64,000 nucleotides of DNA from Corydoras sp. C115 (GCA_019802505.1 JAFMOC010000108.1:62001-126000); one strand, 5' to 3'; positions 35,030 to 46,993 are shown, numbered from the stretch's first letter. Translations and numbers: made by a program. The notes: generated from the letters alone by a model not told the origin.

Positions 35030-36730
35030 CAGAATAATTTGTTGTGTGAGTAGAAGTGTGTAAGGGTTTAATCTGTGAGACGTGGAACGTAGGGTGAATC
35101 TTCATGTGCAACGGAAGGACTAGACAAACGGCCGTGGGTCTGATGATCCCCCAGACTTTCACAGAAAGTACGCCAGACTCTGGAGGTAAACTGGGGACCT
35201 CGATCTGAAACAATGTCCAAGAGAATGCCATGGATTCGAAACATCTGGTCGATAAGGACAAAAGAGGTCTCTGAGGCGGTGGGAAGCTTTGGCAGTGCAG
35301 CGAGATGGACAGCCTTGGAGAACCGGTCGACAATGGTGAGTATGGCTGTCTTACCATGGGATTCAGGTAGACCAATGATAAAGTCCAATGCAATATGGGA
35401 CCAAGGACGGCCGGGTATGGGAAGAGGATGGCTAAGACCGGCAGGAGGCTGATGAGAGGCATTGCAGCGGACGGAAGTGGAGCAGGCAGCGACATATTCC
35501 TCTACATCCCTTCTCAACGTGGGCCACCATAAGCATCGACCATAGAGACTTAAGGTGCGTGTGACCCCAGAATCTGAAGTCATGAGCCCATCTGAGAACT
35601 GCTGAGCGAGCTGAGGCTGGGACATCAAGGTGATGAGATGGAGTGTTGGGTGGCGCAGGATCATTTACCAAAGCGGCACGGATTGTGTCAAGGATCTTCC
35701 AAGTGAAATTTGCGATAACCTTTTCCATGGGAAGAATCGGTTCCTTGAACTGGGGGGCATTATCCTCCTCTTGACTGAAAAGACGTGAAAGAGCGTCAGG
35801 CTTGGTGTTACGGGTGCCTTGGCGGTATGTCAGGGTAAAATGAAAACAGGAAAAGAATAGAGCCCACCGGGCCTGGCGAGAGTTAAGCCTCTTGGCGGAC
35901 AGGACGTAGGCCAGGTTTTTATGATCAGTCCATACAACAAAGGGATGTTCAGCCCCCTCTAGCCAATGACGCCACTCTTCGAGTGCCAACTTGACCGCAA
36001 GCAGCTCATGATTCCCAATATCATAGTTCACTTATGTGGGTGACAGTTTGTGGGAGAAGAAGGCGCAAGGATGAAGTTGGTTATCGATCCCGGTCCGCTG
36101 AGAGAGGACCGCCACTACGCCAGTATCAGAGGCATCAACTTCCACAATGAACTGAAGTGAGGGGTCGGGTTGGACAAGGACCGGAGCCATGGTGAACCGC
36201 TTCTTGAGCTCCTGGAATGCTTCTTCAACTGCAGAGGTCCATATGAAAGGAGACTTGACAGAAGTGAGACGGCTGAGCGGTGTGGCGATCTGACTGTAAC
36301 CATGGATGAAGCGAGGGTAGAAGTTGGCCAACCCCAAGAATCTTTGGAGCTGCTTGTGATCCGAGGGTGTAGGCCAATCAATGACAGTGCGGATCTTCTC
36401 AGGGTCAGGCTTGATCCGGCCAGGTTCCAAAATGAAGCCGAGGAAAGGCACAGACTGAGAATGAAAGATGCATTTTTCAGAAACATCAGAGTGATGTGAG
36501 CTAGGGTTTTACCATCCAAGGAGATAGCACGAATGGGGCTAGACAGGGCCTCGAAAAGAAAACATGCTTTACGGGCGAAATTCAGGTCGATGAGATTAGT
36601 TTCATCGCCAGGATCCACTAGGGCTGATACCTCGAGAGTGCCACCGAGTAGGTAGAAGGTCACTAGAATGGAGAGACGTGATGGTGGAGAACGTTCCGGA
36701 CCCGTCAGCGTACTCACTTTGACTGACGGG
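35030..36730 (-). pseudogene. pol remnant of gypsy copy 3
   Basis: The protease-like segment (about 36690-36500) has 'SALVDPGDETNLIDL', where the active-site D-S/T-G has become D-P-G. The sequence then jumps to the end of the reverse transcriptase ('VPFLGFILEPGRIKPDPEK', about 36450), so the catalytic YxDD region is deleted. RNase H (36190-35800) includes 'FIVEVDASDTGV' and 'VWTDHKNLAYV'. The integrase finger and core (35664-35070) retain 'IALDFIIGLP' and 'VSDRGPQFTS', with a frame shift before the third catalytic residue. Non-functional. Confidence 0.8.
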
Positions 36731-36925
36731 TCCCTCCGTTTAACCGGAGCTTGCATTCTGCTCGTAGATGGTTTGCCCCACCGCAGTAGAGACATAGTCC
36801 TGCTCGGATACGGCGGTTGCGTTCCTCCGTAGAAAGATGGTAGCTCCCGATCTGCATAGGTTACAGAAACTGATCATAAGTGCCAACGGTGGGATCAATC
36901 TGAGCGGCTTCCGCCCACCGAAGCT

Positions 36926-37366
36926 TTATTCTGAGAGGGCGCGATCATGCAGCAGACTCAGGATGAATGCAATCTTGGATGAATCATGCATAAATAACTG
37001 AGGTTGATGGCTGAAGACCAATCGGCACTGGAATAAAGACCCTCGGCATAAGTGGAGATCGCCGCGGAATGGCTCCGGATGGGCCATTGGTAGGTGAGTC
37101 TGTGAACCAGCCGGCGATTCGTTGAGCGCGGTGCGGGGAGGCGGAGTCCGATGAGTAGAAGTAGGCGTGGATGCAGCCGCTGCCGGTGTAACAGTCGAGA
37201 GCTGCGTAACTTTCCGGGTAAGTTCGCGCACTTCAAAAAATAATTCCTTGTTCTGTTCCAAAAGATTCTTCAGAAGATTCTCATGTCGGTTGAGTCATTC
37301 CTTATTCTCGGCCGGCGAAGCTGCGGTGCGGTTGGCTTCGGACATGCGCTCAATCGGTTGCTCCAT
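36926..37366 (-). pseudogene. gag fragment of gypsy copy 3
   Basis: A minus-strand ATG at 37366 (MEQPIERMSEANR) starts the frame, interrupted by a TGA after about 24 codons. The open part continues from 37261 with 'NKELFFEVRELTRKV' and the gag core 'LCRGSLFQCRLVFSHQ' and 'KIAFILSLLHDRAL'. The remainder of gag is shortened before the zinc knuckle 'CLYCGGANHLRAEC' (CX2CX4HX4C) at about 36800-36755. Confidence 0.75.
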
Positions 37367-37399
37367 CGTGGCCAGATTGTGCTGTGATGCACATACGGC

Positions 37400-37767
37400 A
37401 TTGGTGAGTGTGAGCGACCCAAACAGCCACACGAGACAAAGCATAAAGTAAGGAGCTTATTTACACTATAAAAAAGAAACAAAAGAAAACCTGGCGCGAT
37501 GGCTGAAACAAACAAAACACAGAACAATAACAACAAAGCAAAACGAAATCAAGGCTACGGTACCGAAGGACGAGGCGAGAGAATCGGAAAACCAGGAACG
37601 GAGCAGGAGGTCAGTACACAGATGATCAGAACCTGTTCTGCTGGATTGGACATGAATACACGTGGTACGGTCAGACAATCTGGCAACGCGGTATCGGAAC
37701 TTGGGGTATTTATAGGAAATGACGAATGATGAGGGCGTGGCAGGCGGGAAAGTAGGAGGTCGTGACA
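37400..37767 (-). repeat. 5' LTR of gypsy copy 3
   Basis: Starts TGTCACGACC on the minus strand at 37767. A TATA-like 'cctataaatacccc' lies at about 37715. The inner boundary is approximate because no second LTR exists for comparison. Confidence 0.65.
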
Positions 37768-37888
37768 TGTTGTTATAATGCAGGAAGCAGATTTAAATTA
37801 AAGTGCAGCAAGTCATACCTTTACAAGAATAACTCTTGGATCATCATCAGTTTGGTTTGGTCTGGTTTGATTTATTCCTTAGTTTGCA

Positions 37889-37930
37889 GTTTAAACACAA
37901 TAGAAGATAGTTTAAACACAATAGAAGATA
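37889..37930. repeat. Two tandem copies of a 21-bp unit
   Basis: The unit starting 'gtttaaacacaatagaagat' occurs twice without spacer. Confidence 0.9.
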
Positions 37931-39351
37931 CAAAAAGGATAGCTATTTCCAGTACCATAGAGAACTTAATCGGGGCCCGAAGAGTCACATAAAAGGAGAT
38001 TAAGTGGATTCTCATGGGAACGACCTTTTGCTTTCTTTCTCCATCCAAGACTAATTTGTTCAGCCCTCTCCTGGGTTGTCCAGTTTATTTCCTGCTATGC
38101 AGAGTATGTCACTTAGCTTCTGTACTCCACTGGGGATGACGCTCAGCTTACTTGCATTGGTTAAAAAGTCGTTCCTCTATGTTGTTCTGCTATGGACATC
38201 ACTCTTCTTGTATGCTACTCTGTCATTGGCGCATTTTGCCAGTTCCATATTTGAGCTTTAAATATTCCCACACTACATTTTAGGAAGGTACTGTCATGTT
38301 CCATTGTACTACAATGCCTATGATGCCGCATTTCAGGAAACAAACATGATATGGCAATTGACTTTAATCTGAGATAATAAAAGCCTGTTCTTTATAGGGT
38401 TGTAACCCATCCCATCAAATACGGAATCGTCCTTAAATCTAACAATAATGATTAAAATCTCAACTGGCTCTGCTTCTCTAAACACAGGCGTAACACCAAA
38501 TTTTGTGACCAATGGATTCTGTGACAGTTGTTAAGAAAAATGTTTATTCTTTAATATATAAATATATATGCAGTAGTTCCTAGGTCATGTGTTAACTGGT
38601 AATAAAGCTTTTTATTTAGGATTATTTTCTTTCTTGATTACCCCTCAACTAACGGCACTGCACACAAAATAATCATAGCACTGCTGTGGTCAGGCCAGGA
38701 GTAGCTGTTGTGGACCTATTTTCATTTCTAAAAGGTGGCAAACCTAGTTCCTAAGCTTGTGAAATCCTGTCTCCGATCCTCTTTGGTACCCACCTTGTTA
38801 CAGTCATCATATGTAAATGATTTACTGTCTGTATTCTGAATAAGAAAATCCACTTGGATTTAAATTCAGCAGGTGTCTGCAAACTTCTCCCAGTCCAGTT
38901 TTACAATAAGCAAGAATATAAACTTCTCATCTCTGTAACTTTGCTTTGGCTTATGACAAACATAAGTCCCTCATAAGTCATTTAGCTAAGATGGTAATTA
39001 GACAGGGCTCACTAAACATACTATGGACATAAGGTTTACTGTCTGGGCCAACCTTGCCCTCTATTTCTCTATCACTTTATCATAATCTGCTGCTACCTCT
39101 GGTGACTTTTAAAACTGTAGGATTGCCATGCAAATATTATAATATTATTAATATTATAATATAAATAATATTATTAAATATTATTTAATATTTAAAGGAT
39201 GCCTTTTTTTAGTGGAGAAACTAAAACATCATTAAGCATTATTGACCTCTTAGCAACAGATTAACAGCAAACTTTTCACATGTGTGGAGCCTAGGTTTTT
39301 TTCTGATCATCAATATCACAAAATACAACTAAAGCTTCTCCCCTGATTGAT
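37931..39351. other. Unannotated DNA
   Basis: No gene or recognisable repeat. An AT-rich run of imperfect palindromic 'aatattat' strings lies at 39131-39195. Confidence 0.35.
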
Positions 39352-39519
39352 AACCCCCCCCCCCCCCAACCCTAGAGGAGGATTATGTGGTAGATAATGA
39401 ATTGCATTTACATTTAGTCATTTAGCAGATGGTTTTATCCAAAGGAACTGACAAATGAGAACAAGACAAGTCAGTTGTTATAAAGAAAACGAGCTACACT
39501 GTAGAAATATCAAACCTGA
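39352..39519. repeat. Mermaid tail with poly-C run, then an L2 3' end
   Basis: A poly-C stretch and the terminal Mermaid segment (to about 39405, plus) are followed by an L2 3' end in minus orientation (39408-39519). The same order occurs at 1-310, so the two may share an old composite or a preferred target. Confidence 0.55.
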
Positions 39520-40074
39520 ATAAATGAATGAATGAATATTAATATCAATTATACTCTTTTCATTACTTTAACACAGTGAAAAATCACTGCAATTTAATAA
39601 TTAAATAATACAGTATTCTGATTCTGATGCTGATTTTACTACAGGAAGAAATAAGACATATATTGTTGACAATATATACAAATTAAAAATAAGAAAAAAA
39701 TACTTAATTAAAGTATTTGAAAAAATAAAAAATGGTATGTGACAGAAAACCTATACACACTTTCAGAAACGGGAGGAGATAAATAAGTGCTATGAACTAA
39801 TAGTTTTTGCTTGGATTGGATTGGATTTACCAAGTGTGGATTAATAAAATACACTATAATGTAAATTACTGTTGCAATATTTTGGTATTTACAGCATTTA
39901 GTTGATAAAATCCTGTTGTTATTAATCTGTTACATTCCTGCCTGTCAGTTTGCTATTTATAATAACATTTGTCAACATTTCAAACAGTATCCAGTAAAAC
40001 TGTTTACATTGACATACTGACTTGTATATTTGACATTGTTATAATGTGTTGATTTTTCCCCCCATTTATTCATT
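39520..40074. other. AT-rich DNA without a recognisable gene
   Basis: Nothing supported. Confidence 0.4.
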
Positions 40075-40336
40075 ATCTTATTCATTATTCATTATCTCAT
40101 TCATTATCTTTCGATATTAATTCACCCGATCCCTCATGCCCATGCAGAGGAGAATGTTTGGGCGCTGGGCCGATACACCCAGGACAGGGGGCCAATATGT
40201 TGCCGGGCACATTCACTAACACAAACACACAGTATATAGGGCAATGTACAGCATTAAATTTATCTTGAATACATGTTTTTGGACTGTGGCAAGGAAACCC
40301 ACGTGGATAAAGGGAGAACATGGAAACTCCACCCGG

Positions 40337-40775
40337 TGTCACAGGCAGTGTCACCACAGGGGGGTGTCAGAGACGCAGGCCGCCATCCCAGGAGTAAAAC
40401 TCCAACTCCCAGGAAGCGCAGCGGCAATCAGGTCTGACAAGATCCAGCTGCCAGCTTCCTTATTTAAAGCGGCGTGTGGCGGCGCGTCCTCGCCACGCCG
40501 CCGCCTTTTTCACGCGCAGTGTGTGGTCGGTTGATAAGTTCCCATGTTAAATAAACATTGGGCCTTCAAATCATATTGTTTTCCCCACTGTCCTATGATA
40601 TTGGTTGCTGGGGCAATATCGCATTTACTTCCACACTGTGTGTACTATTATTATTATTGTGTCCAAATATCGCATCCGGTCGAACGCCGCTCATCCGCTG
40701 AGGCGGCAGCGTGCTCCAGAGCACAGCGTTTGGTATTGGGTTTAGGGGATAACGGGAGACGTGTGTGCGTAACAG
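40337..40775 (+). repeat. 5' LTR of gypsy copy 2, 3' part deleted
   Basis: Matches the first half of the 867-bp 3' LTR (43889-44755) up to 'ggagacgtgtgtgcg', then jumps to the pre-gag sequence ('aacagtacggcgtggcc'). TATA-like 'cttatttaaagcggcg' at about 40460 and AATAAA at about 40550. Loss of the 3' half of the LTR probably also removed the primer-binding site. Confidence 0.8.
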
Positions 40776-40791
40776 TACGGCGTGGCCAAAG

Positions 40792-41669
40792 ATGGAACCA
40801 GCAGGTGACCCGCCTATCAGGGAGGCTTTGCAGCTCCAGGGGGCAGCCATTGGCCGCCATGAACAGCTCCTGCAACAAATAATGCAGCAGCTGACCTTGA
40901 TTGCAGAACAGCATGCTGAGGCTGTTCCTAGGCCTGAATCAACACCTAGGTTGGGGGCATCCATACTCCCTCCCGGGGGTTCGGACGCACAGATTGCTAC
41001 CCCAGAGAGGTTCACTGGGGAGGCAGAGCGTTGCAGGGGATTCCTGCTCCAGTGCTCACTGGCTATCGAACAGCAGCCTTCTAGGTTTCCCACCGAGCAA
41101 TCTAAGGTAGCCTTTATGATTTCCTTACTAACTGGCAAGGCCTTAATCTGGGCTAATGCTCTGTGGGAGGCGGAAGCCAGCGAGTGCGCCACGGAACGGA
41201 CCTTCCGTCAGGCAATCCGGCAGACCTTCTACAACCCCAGGGAGGGGCGTGAAACCGGCCCACGCTTACTCTCCCTAACCCAGTGGATGCGTTCTGCCGC
41301 CGACTACGTACTCGAATTCCGCACCCTGGCTGCGTAAAGCGGGTGGTGCGAGGGGTCTCTGCTAGGCATTTTCCACCAGGGCCTTAGTGAGCGGATGAAG
41401 GACGAGCTTGTGACTCGGGACCTGCCTAACTGCCTTATCGAGATGTACGAGATGTGCATTCGCTTAGACACACGCTTGCAACAACGCGCTAGGAAAAGGG
41501 CAAATCGCACAAGGGCCCTAAGCCCTCGGCCTGCTTGGCCAGCCCCAGCTCACAACCCAGAGAGATCGGCATCTGGGGAGGAGCTGATGCAACTAGGGGG
41601 CGCCCGACCACCAACAAGACCGTCGGAAAACACCTGGGCCAGGTTCGGTCAGGGGGGTGGAACCTAGGC
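40792..41669 (+). pseudogene. gag of gypsy copy 2, one premature stop
   Basis: ATG at 40792 (MEPAGDPPIREALQLQG), followed by the same capsid core as copy 1 ('RCRGFLLQCSLA', 'KVAFMISLLTGKAL'). A TAA at 41335-41337 interrupts. The same frame then continues with 'FHQGLSERMKDELVTRDLP' to about 41669. This is the more complete gag of the two copies, including the part missing from copy 1. I see no CCHC knuckle. Confidence 0.85.
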
Positions 41670-41689
41670 CATAAATTACCTACCCCCAT

Positions 41690-43850
41690 AGGCATCACCT
41701 TAAGGGGACAGTTAATTTGGGGAAGCAAGGCAAGGGCGGAGGTCGGGATTTATGTAGACTCTGGGGCTGCGGGAAACTTCATTGATGGTGAGCTGGAAAA
41801 GAATGTAAATCTACCCATCGTAACACTGCTGGCACCACTACCGGTGGTGGCTTTGGATGGCCGGATGCTAGGAGCAGGTCCCATCACTCAGCTACCCATC
41901 CAGTCCGCCTTCGCATTGGGGGCACAAAGAGACCCTTAATTTCTACATTACCTGCGCTCCCCCGCTCTCATGCTGATCTTAGGGTTCCCGTGGTTGGAAA
42001 AGCATAACCCGCGCATCGACTGGCAATCGCGATCGGTTTATGGCTGGGCACCTCGGTGTAGTGAGGCATGCCTGCTGAGTCGGGAGACCCCAGTACTGAA
42101 CAAACCCACCACCATTGATCTCTCCATGGTCCCGCACGAGTACCATGACCTTGGAGAGGTGTTCAGTGTTACTCCAGCCCACATTCCTCCCACCTCACCG
42201 TGACCATGACTGTGCTATTAACCTCCTCCCTGGCACGTCACCATCTAGGGGAAGGCTGTTTTCTTTAAGTGCCGTGGAACACACTACTATGGAGGCATTG
42301 GGCTTCATTCGACCATCCTCCTCACCCGCGGGGGCAAGAGGCAAAGCGTCTCAATGCCTTTACATCGACTTATAGGCCAGGTTCCAAAAATGACAAGCCA
42401 GATGCTCTCTCACGGCTATGGTCTCAGGGAGGGAGGGAGCCCAACCCTGACCCCGAACCCATCTTACCACAACCCTGTGTCGTGGCAGCCCTGACCTGGC
42501 CCATTGAGACTCAAGTGAAGGAAGCCCTCCAACGGACCTGGGGGTAATCCACCAGGCCGGTTATTCGTCCCGCTGGGGCTACGCAAGACAGTGCTATCGT
42601 AGGGGCATGCGTCCCCATTTTTGGCCCATCCAGGGGTCACCAGAACCCTGGAGTTTTTACAACGCAGGTTTTGGTGGCCAGGTATGGAGGGGTCTGTCCG
42701 AGAGTTCGTGGCAGCGTGTGAAACGTGCGCTCGCAACAAGACCCCCCGGGGCCGTACCCCTGGGCTATCCCAGTCCCCTCGCGTCACCTCTCCCAGTCCC
42801 CTCGCGTCCTTGGTCACACATTGCCCTAGAATTTGTAACGGGGTTGCAACTGTCCAAGAACAATACCGTCATCCTGGTTCTTGTAGACAGGTTCTCCAAG
42901 GCAAGCAAGTTCATGGCTCTGCCCAAGTTGCCCAATGCCAAGGAGACAGCGGACCTCCTAGTCCAACACGTGGTCTGGGTCCATGGTATCCCTCGAGACA
43001 TAGTCTCTGACCGGGGCCCTCAATTCGCCAGCCGGTTCTGGAGGCCACTGGCCAGCCGGTTCTGGGGGCCACCGTAAGTCTGTCATCTGGGTTTCACCCG
43101 GAATCCAATGGTCAGACTGAAAGGCTCAACCAGGAGCTAGGCCGTATGCTTCGGTGCCTCACTACCGACCATCCTGGTTCTTGGGCAAAGCTTTTACCTT
43201 GGGCTGAATACGCTCATAACATGCTGTGGCATTCAGCTATCGGCATGTCCCCGTTCGAATGCCAATTTGGTTACCCCGCGCCCATGTTCCCTGAACAGGA
43301 GGCTGAGGTAGGGGTCCCCGCAGCCCAACAGTACGTGCGTCGATGCCGTTGTACTTGGCGCAAGGCTCGGGCCATCCTGAAGGTGAGTGTGGAAAACATG
43401 CGACGCAAGGCAGATCGCAAAACGGCAGGTAGGACCCTCATACCACCCAGGTCAGAGGGTCTGGTTATCCTCCCGCGACATTCCCCTAAAGGGGTGAGCC
43501 GGCAAGCTGGCGCCAAAATATGTGGGGCCTTTCAAAATAGTCTGACGCATTAACCCAGTCACATACAGATTGGATTTGCCTTTGGCCATGAAAATACACC
43601 CCACATTCCACGTGTCCAGACTCAAGCCCTATTTGTGTCAGACCTTAGCACCGCAGACTTACCCACGAACTGTCGCAGGGGGCCCTGCATACACAATGCG
43701 AGGGTTGCTGGACTCCCGAAAGGTCCAGAGCTCCACCCAGTACTTACTTGACCTGGAGGACTATGGCCCAGAGGAGCGTTCCTGGGTCCCGGCCCGAAAC
43801 ATCCTAGACCCTGAACTCATTCGAGAGTTTAGACGCAACCGGGCTGCTGG
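41690..43850 (+). pseudogene. protease, integrase and chromodomain remnant of gypsy copy 2
   Basis: The aspartic protease has an intact 'YVDSGAAGNFID' active site at about 41751-41786. A short reverse transcriptase start ('ALGFIRPSSSPAGA', about 42300) is cut off and fused to the end of RNase H ('TYRPGSKNDKPDALSRL'). The integrase finger is present around 42621-42740 ('HPGVTRTLEFLQRRF', 'CETCARN'). In the core the first acidic position reads IALEF where copy 1 has IALDF, while 'VSDRGPQF' and 'ESNGQTER' remain. A short duplication occurs near 43040-43075. The chromodomain is at about 43735-43835. Frames change several times. Confidence 0.85.
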
Positions 43851-43888
43851 ATTGGGGTCGTCGGGAGCCACCCCTAGAAGGGGGGTAC

Positions 43889-44755
43889 TGTCACAGGCCG
43901 TGTTGCCACAGTTGGGCGACAGAGACCCATGCCGCCATCCCACTGCGCCAGGAGTAAAACTCCAACTCCCAGAAAGAGCAGCGGCAATCAGGTCTGACGA
44001 GACCCAGCTGTCAGCTTCCTTATTTAAAGCGGCGTGTGGCGGCGCGTCCTCGCCACACCGCCGCCTTTTTCACACGCAGTGTGTGGTCGGTTGATAAGTT
44101 CCCATGTTGAATAAACATTGGGTCTTTAAATCATATTGTTTTTCCCACAGTCCTATGATATTGGTTGCCGGGGCACGCCCTGGGGCAATATCGCAATTAC
44201 TTCCACAGTGTGTGTACTATTATTATTATTGTGTCCAAATATCACGTCCGGTCGAACGCCGCTCATCCGCTGAGGCGGCAGCGTGCTCCAGAGCACAGCG
44301 TTTGGTATTGGGTTTAGGTGATAACGGGAGACATGTGTGCAGCACTCGGTGACGTCACACCGTTTCATTTTGTTTCGGGTCTGTGCTGCGGTCACGGAGG
44401 CAGTGTTTTACAAACTGCCCTTTAGTTTGTTTATTTCTTTTGTATTCACGCGAATTGCGCACCTCAATCTGTCGCTGAGGTTTTAGTTTCACTTCTTTTC
44501 TGTTGCCGGCTGCCGTAGGGCTATACTGCTACTCGCGCTAACTCCAATCACATCCAGGTGGCGCGTTCGGTTGGCCCTGCGGCTTGCACGTCGCAGTCCG
44601 CTGGTTCGAACCTCGGTCGGGACGTTTTGTGCTGAACTCCCTGTGCGCTTTGGGACTAATGTTAAGTGACAATATATATATATATATATATATATACCTG
44701 TTGCTTTTGTCATTCCCCCCTGTATATTGGCTCCTACCATTCCCCCATCGCAACA
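43889..44755 (+). repeat. 3' LTR of gypsy copy 2 (867 bp)
   Basis: It starts TGTCACAGGCC just after a G-rich polypurine tract (43877-43888) and ends TCGCAACA. It is the longest LTR of this family in the window and the reference for the deleted ones. It includes a short TA tract at 44669-44695. Confidence 0.88.
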
Positions 44756-44831
44756 CCCGGATTGGGATTCGAACCTGGAATCCCCAGCGTAGAGAGGCGA
44801 ATGTGCTAACCACTTAGCTACGGTGCCGCCT

Positions 44832-45315
44832 GTTTTTACATTTTATATATTATGATTATTTTTATGAACATTATAACCCATGTTTAACCAAATTTTAAAC
44901 AATACAAAAGTCTTTATAATAAAACAGCTGGATTCAGGTGGTGCAAGATCATTTGTTAGCCTAAAAAACAATTAACTAGACATAAAATTGATTTTCTCTT
45001 TTCACACCTGAAAAGAACAAATCTCCATAGTTTTTATTCCCACATCACCTAAGCAGTGGACAAGAACAGACCTGATCTCTCTCTTTATCTTTCACTCACT
45101 CTTTCACAAACATACAGGCATACACAGTTCGTTATCATATGGTATGGATTTTATATAGACTTACATACATAGATATCAATAGTTTGTAGAACATTATTCA
45201 AACCAACTATAACCATACATGTTTTTATTTTAAGACTGAATGAGACTGAATGTTGTGTGTGAACAGGTGGCTTTTTAAAAATAATTACAAGGATGCTTTA
45301 TTGTCAATTCCAATT
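44832..45315. other. AT-rich DNA without a recognisable gene
   Basis: Nothing supported. Confidence 0.4.
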
Positions 45316-45774
45316 TTCATTCATTCATTCATTCATTCATTATCTCCCGCTTTATCCTCTATTAGGGTTGCGGTGGGGTTCCCCATGCCCATCCAGGGGA
45401 GAACGTTTCGGGAGCTGGGCAGATAGACCCAGGACAGGGCGCCAATCCATCGCTGGGCACACACTCACTCACACAGACACACTCTATATGGGGCAATTTG
45501 GAGAATTCAATTGACTTGATCCATGTTTTTGGACTGTGGGAAGAAACCGGAGAACCCAGAGGAAATTTTCAATGTTTCCATATTCTCCCCGTGTCCGCGT
45601 GGGTTTCCTCCGGGTTCTCCGGTTTCCTCCCACAGTCCAAAAACATGGATGAAGTCAATTGAGTGAGTGAGTGTGTGCCCAGCGATAGATTGGCGCCCTG
45701 TCCTGGGTGTACCTGCCCAGCGCCCGAAACGTTCTCCCCTGGATGGGCATGGGAAACCCCACCACGACCCTAAA
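45316..45774. repeat. Inverted Mermaid pair forming a large hairpin
   Basis: 45316-45566 is a Mermaid copy in minus orientation without head. 45568-45774 is a copy in plus orientation, also without head. The arms are complementary over roughly 200 bp with a loop of a few tens of bases around 45568. Head-to-head joining of two headless copies differs from the direct junction at 17098. Confidence 0.8.
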
Positions 45775-45909
45775 ATTTTGAGTCTATTCTCCAAAAGTAC
45801 AGGCAAAGGCAACAGTGGTAAGAAAAACTGGTTAGGAAAGTCATGATGAATACAGCCAAGATTTTTATTTGGAATGTAAAATTGCAGATTTAGACATTGA
45901 CCTGCACTG

Positions 45910-45911
45910 CT

Positions 45912-45950
<39 letters not shown>

Positions 45951-45957
45951 TTTTCTC

Positions 45958-45994
<37 letters not shown>

Positions 45995-46030
45995 GTCTGT
46001 CTTTCTCTTTCTCTCTCTCTTTCTCTCCAT
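45910..46030. repeat. (CT)n microsatellite
   Basis: Long CT-rich stretch with G and T interruptions. Reading frames of Ser-Leu (plus) or Arg-Glu (minus) are artefacts. Confidence 0.95.
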
Positions 46031-46579
46031 ATGGAGAAAGAGGGTGGTAAAGCAACCGTTCCCAGCTGGCATGTACTTGATCCTGAGTACTTGATTTTTA
46101 AGCCAAAACACCATACTTATAACACTCACCTTAGCCAAATCCATTTGTTATATTCATGTGCTTCCTCAGTGAAGCTTAGTCAGTCAGCAGCTCCATCGAC
46201 CTTATAGTCGGTTTCATCGCGATGGCTGTACAAACACTTTCAACAGGGATGGGCCAATCTCCTTAGGGAGGATCACCGCACTACTGATACCTCCCCACAA
46301 AAAAAAAAAAAAACAGTGGTAAATTAATATGAGGTCCACTTTGCATCACACATTCATTCTTATTTTAATTTGTGTTAACCTTGAAAAACCTTTTCAATAT
46401 ACAGACTGGAGCTTCATAATTCTGCTAGAATGTTGGTAGTTGGTAGTAGTTGATTTACCAAAGACACATGTGACCTCTATAGATCCACCTTTTAAGGACG
46501 TTCCACAGATCACGTTGCTTCTCATTGATTTGGTCTTGGCTCCAAGGCACTGTTAAAACATCATCTTCAGCATCTCCAG

Positions 46580-46837
46580 CTAATTATGTTTCCTCTCCGG
46601 GATGTTGACCACAATATTTACTACATTTCCTTCCAATGCCAGGTTAAACTGCATTGCCATTTCCTCAGCTGTTCGATCTTGGTGGTGTACTACTGTACTG
46701 AGCTGAGCGTGAAGCTTTCCACTGTTTTTCCCCAGAAGCCAGGTAATCCCACTATCCCACTGGAAGCAGACATAAAAAAGCTGCTCCACTTCATTGAAGA
46801 TTCTTTTCAGCTCTTTGGCTTTAAGCCTTTTTTCCAA
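46580..46837 (-). other. Unrecognised open frame of 85 codons
   Basis: The minus-strand frame has balanced amino acid composition ('QLSTVVHHQDRTAEEMAMQF') and is not made of simple repeat. I do not recognise it. An overlapping frame of 100 codons on plus is equally open, so coding is not established. It could be a fragment of an old transposon ORF or chance. Confidence 0.2.
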
Positions 46838-46852
46838 ATTTCCCCTTGTACT

Positions 46853-46932
46853 GTGTGTGTCTGTGTAAGTGAGTGTGCCCAGCGATAGATTGGTGCCCTG
46901 TCCTGGGTGTATCTGCCCAGTACCTGAAACCT
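46853..46932 (+). repeat. Mermaid SINE 3' fragment
   Basis: Contains the 'ccagcgatagattggtgccc' and 'tgtatctgcccag' landmarks only. Confidence 0.6.
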
Positions 46933-46993
46933 GACTAAACCCTTATTAGCCCTAAACTGATGTGAGTTTTATTTGGTTATAAGTTGGTCAAGC

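Larger units (their letters stand above)
35022..37767 (-). mobile_element. Ty3/gypsy element, 3' truncated (copy 3)
   Basis: The minus-strand order is LTR (37767 to about 37400), gag, zinc knuckle, protease, reverse transcriptase part, RNase H, integrase. It is related to but clearly different from copies 1 and 2. The coding region stops around 35030 inside the post-integrase segment ('KIHPTFHVSQIKPL'). No chromodomain, polypurine tract or second LTR follows, so the 3' end is lost. No target duplication can be defined. Confidence 0.85.
40337..44755 (+). mobile_element. Sushi-like chromodomain Ty3/gypsy element, copy 2
   Basis: A 4419-bp element with TG...CA ends, closely related to copy 1. 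Target duplication CCCGG at 40332-40336 and 44756-44760 inside a Mermaid SINE. It contains gag, protease, integrase and chromodomain, but reverse transcriptase and most of RNase H are deleted. The 5' LTR is also shortened. Non-autonomous. Confidence 0.92.
40075..44831 (-). repeat. Mermaid SINE split by gypsy copy 2
   Basis: The 3' two thirds of the SINE (minus) lie at 40075-40336, its tRNA-like head at 44756-44831. The two joined halves give a continuous SINE. The interrupting element carries the CCCGG duplication at the exact break. Confidence 0.9.
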
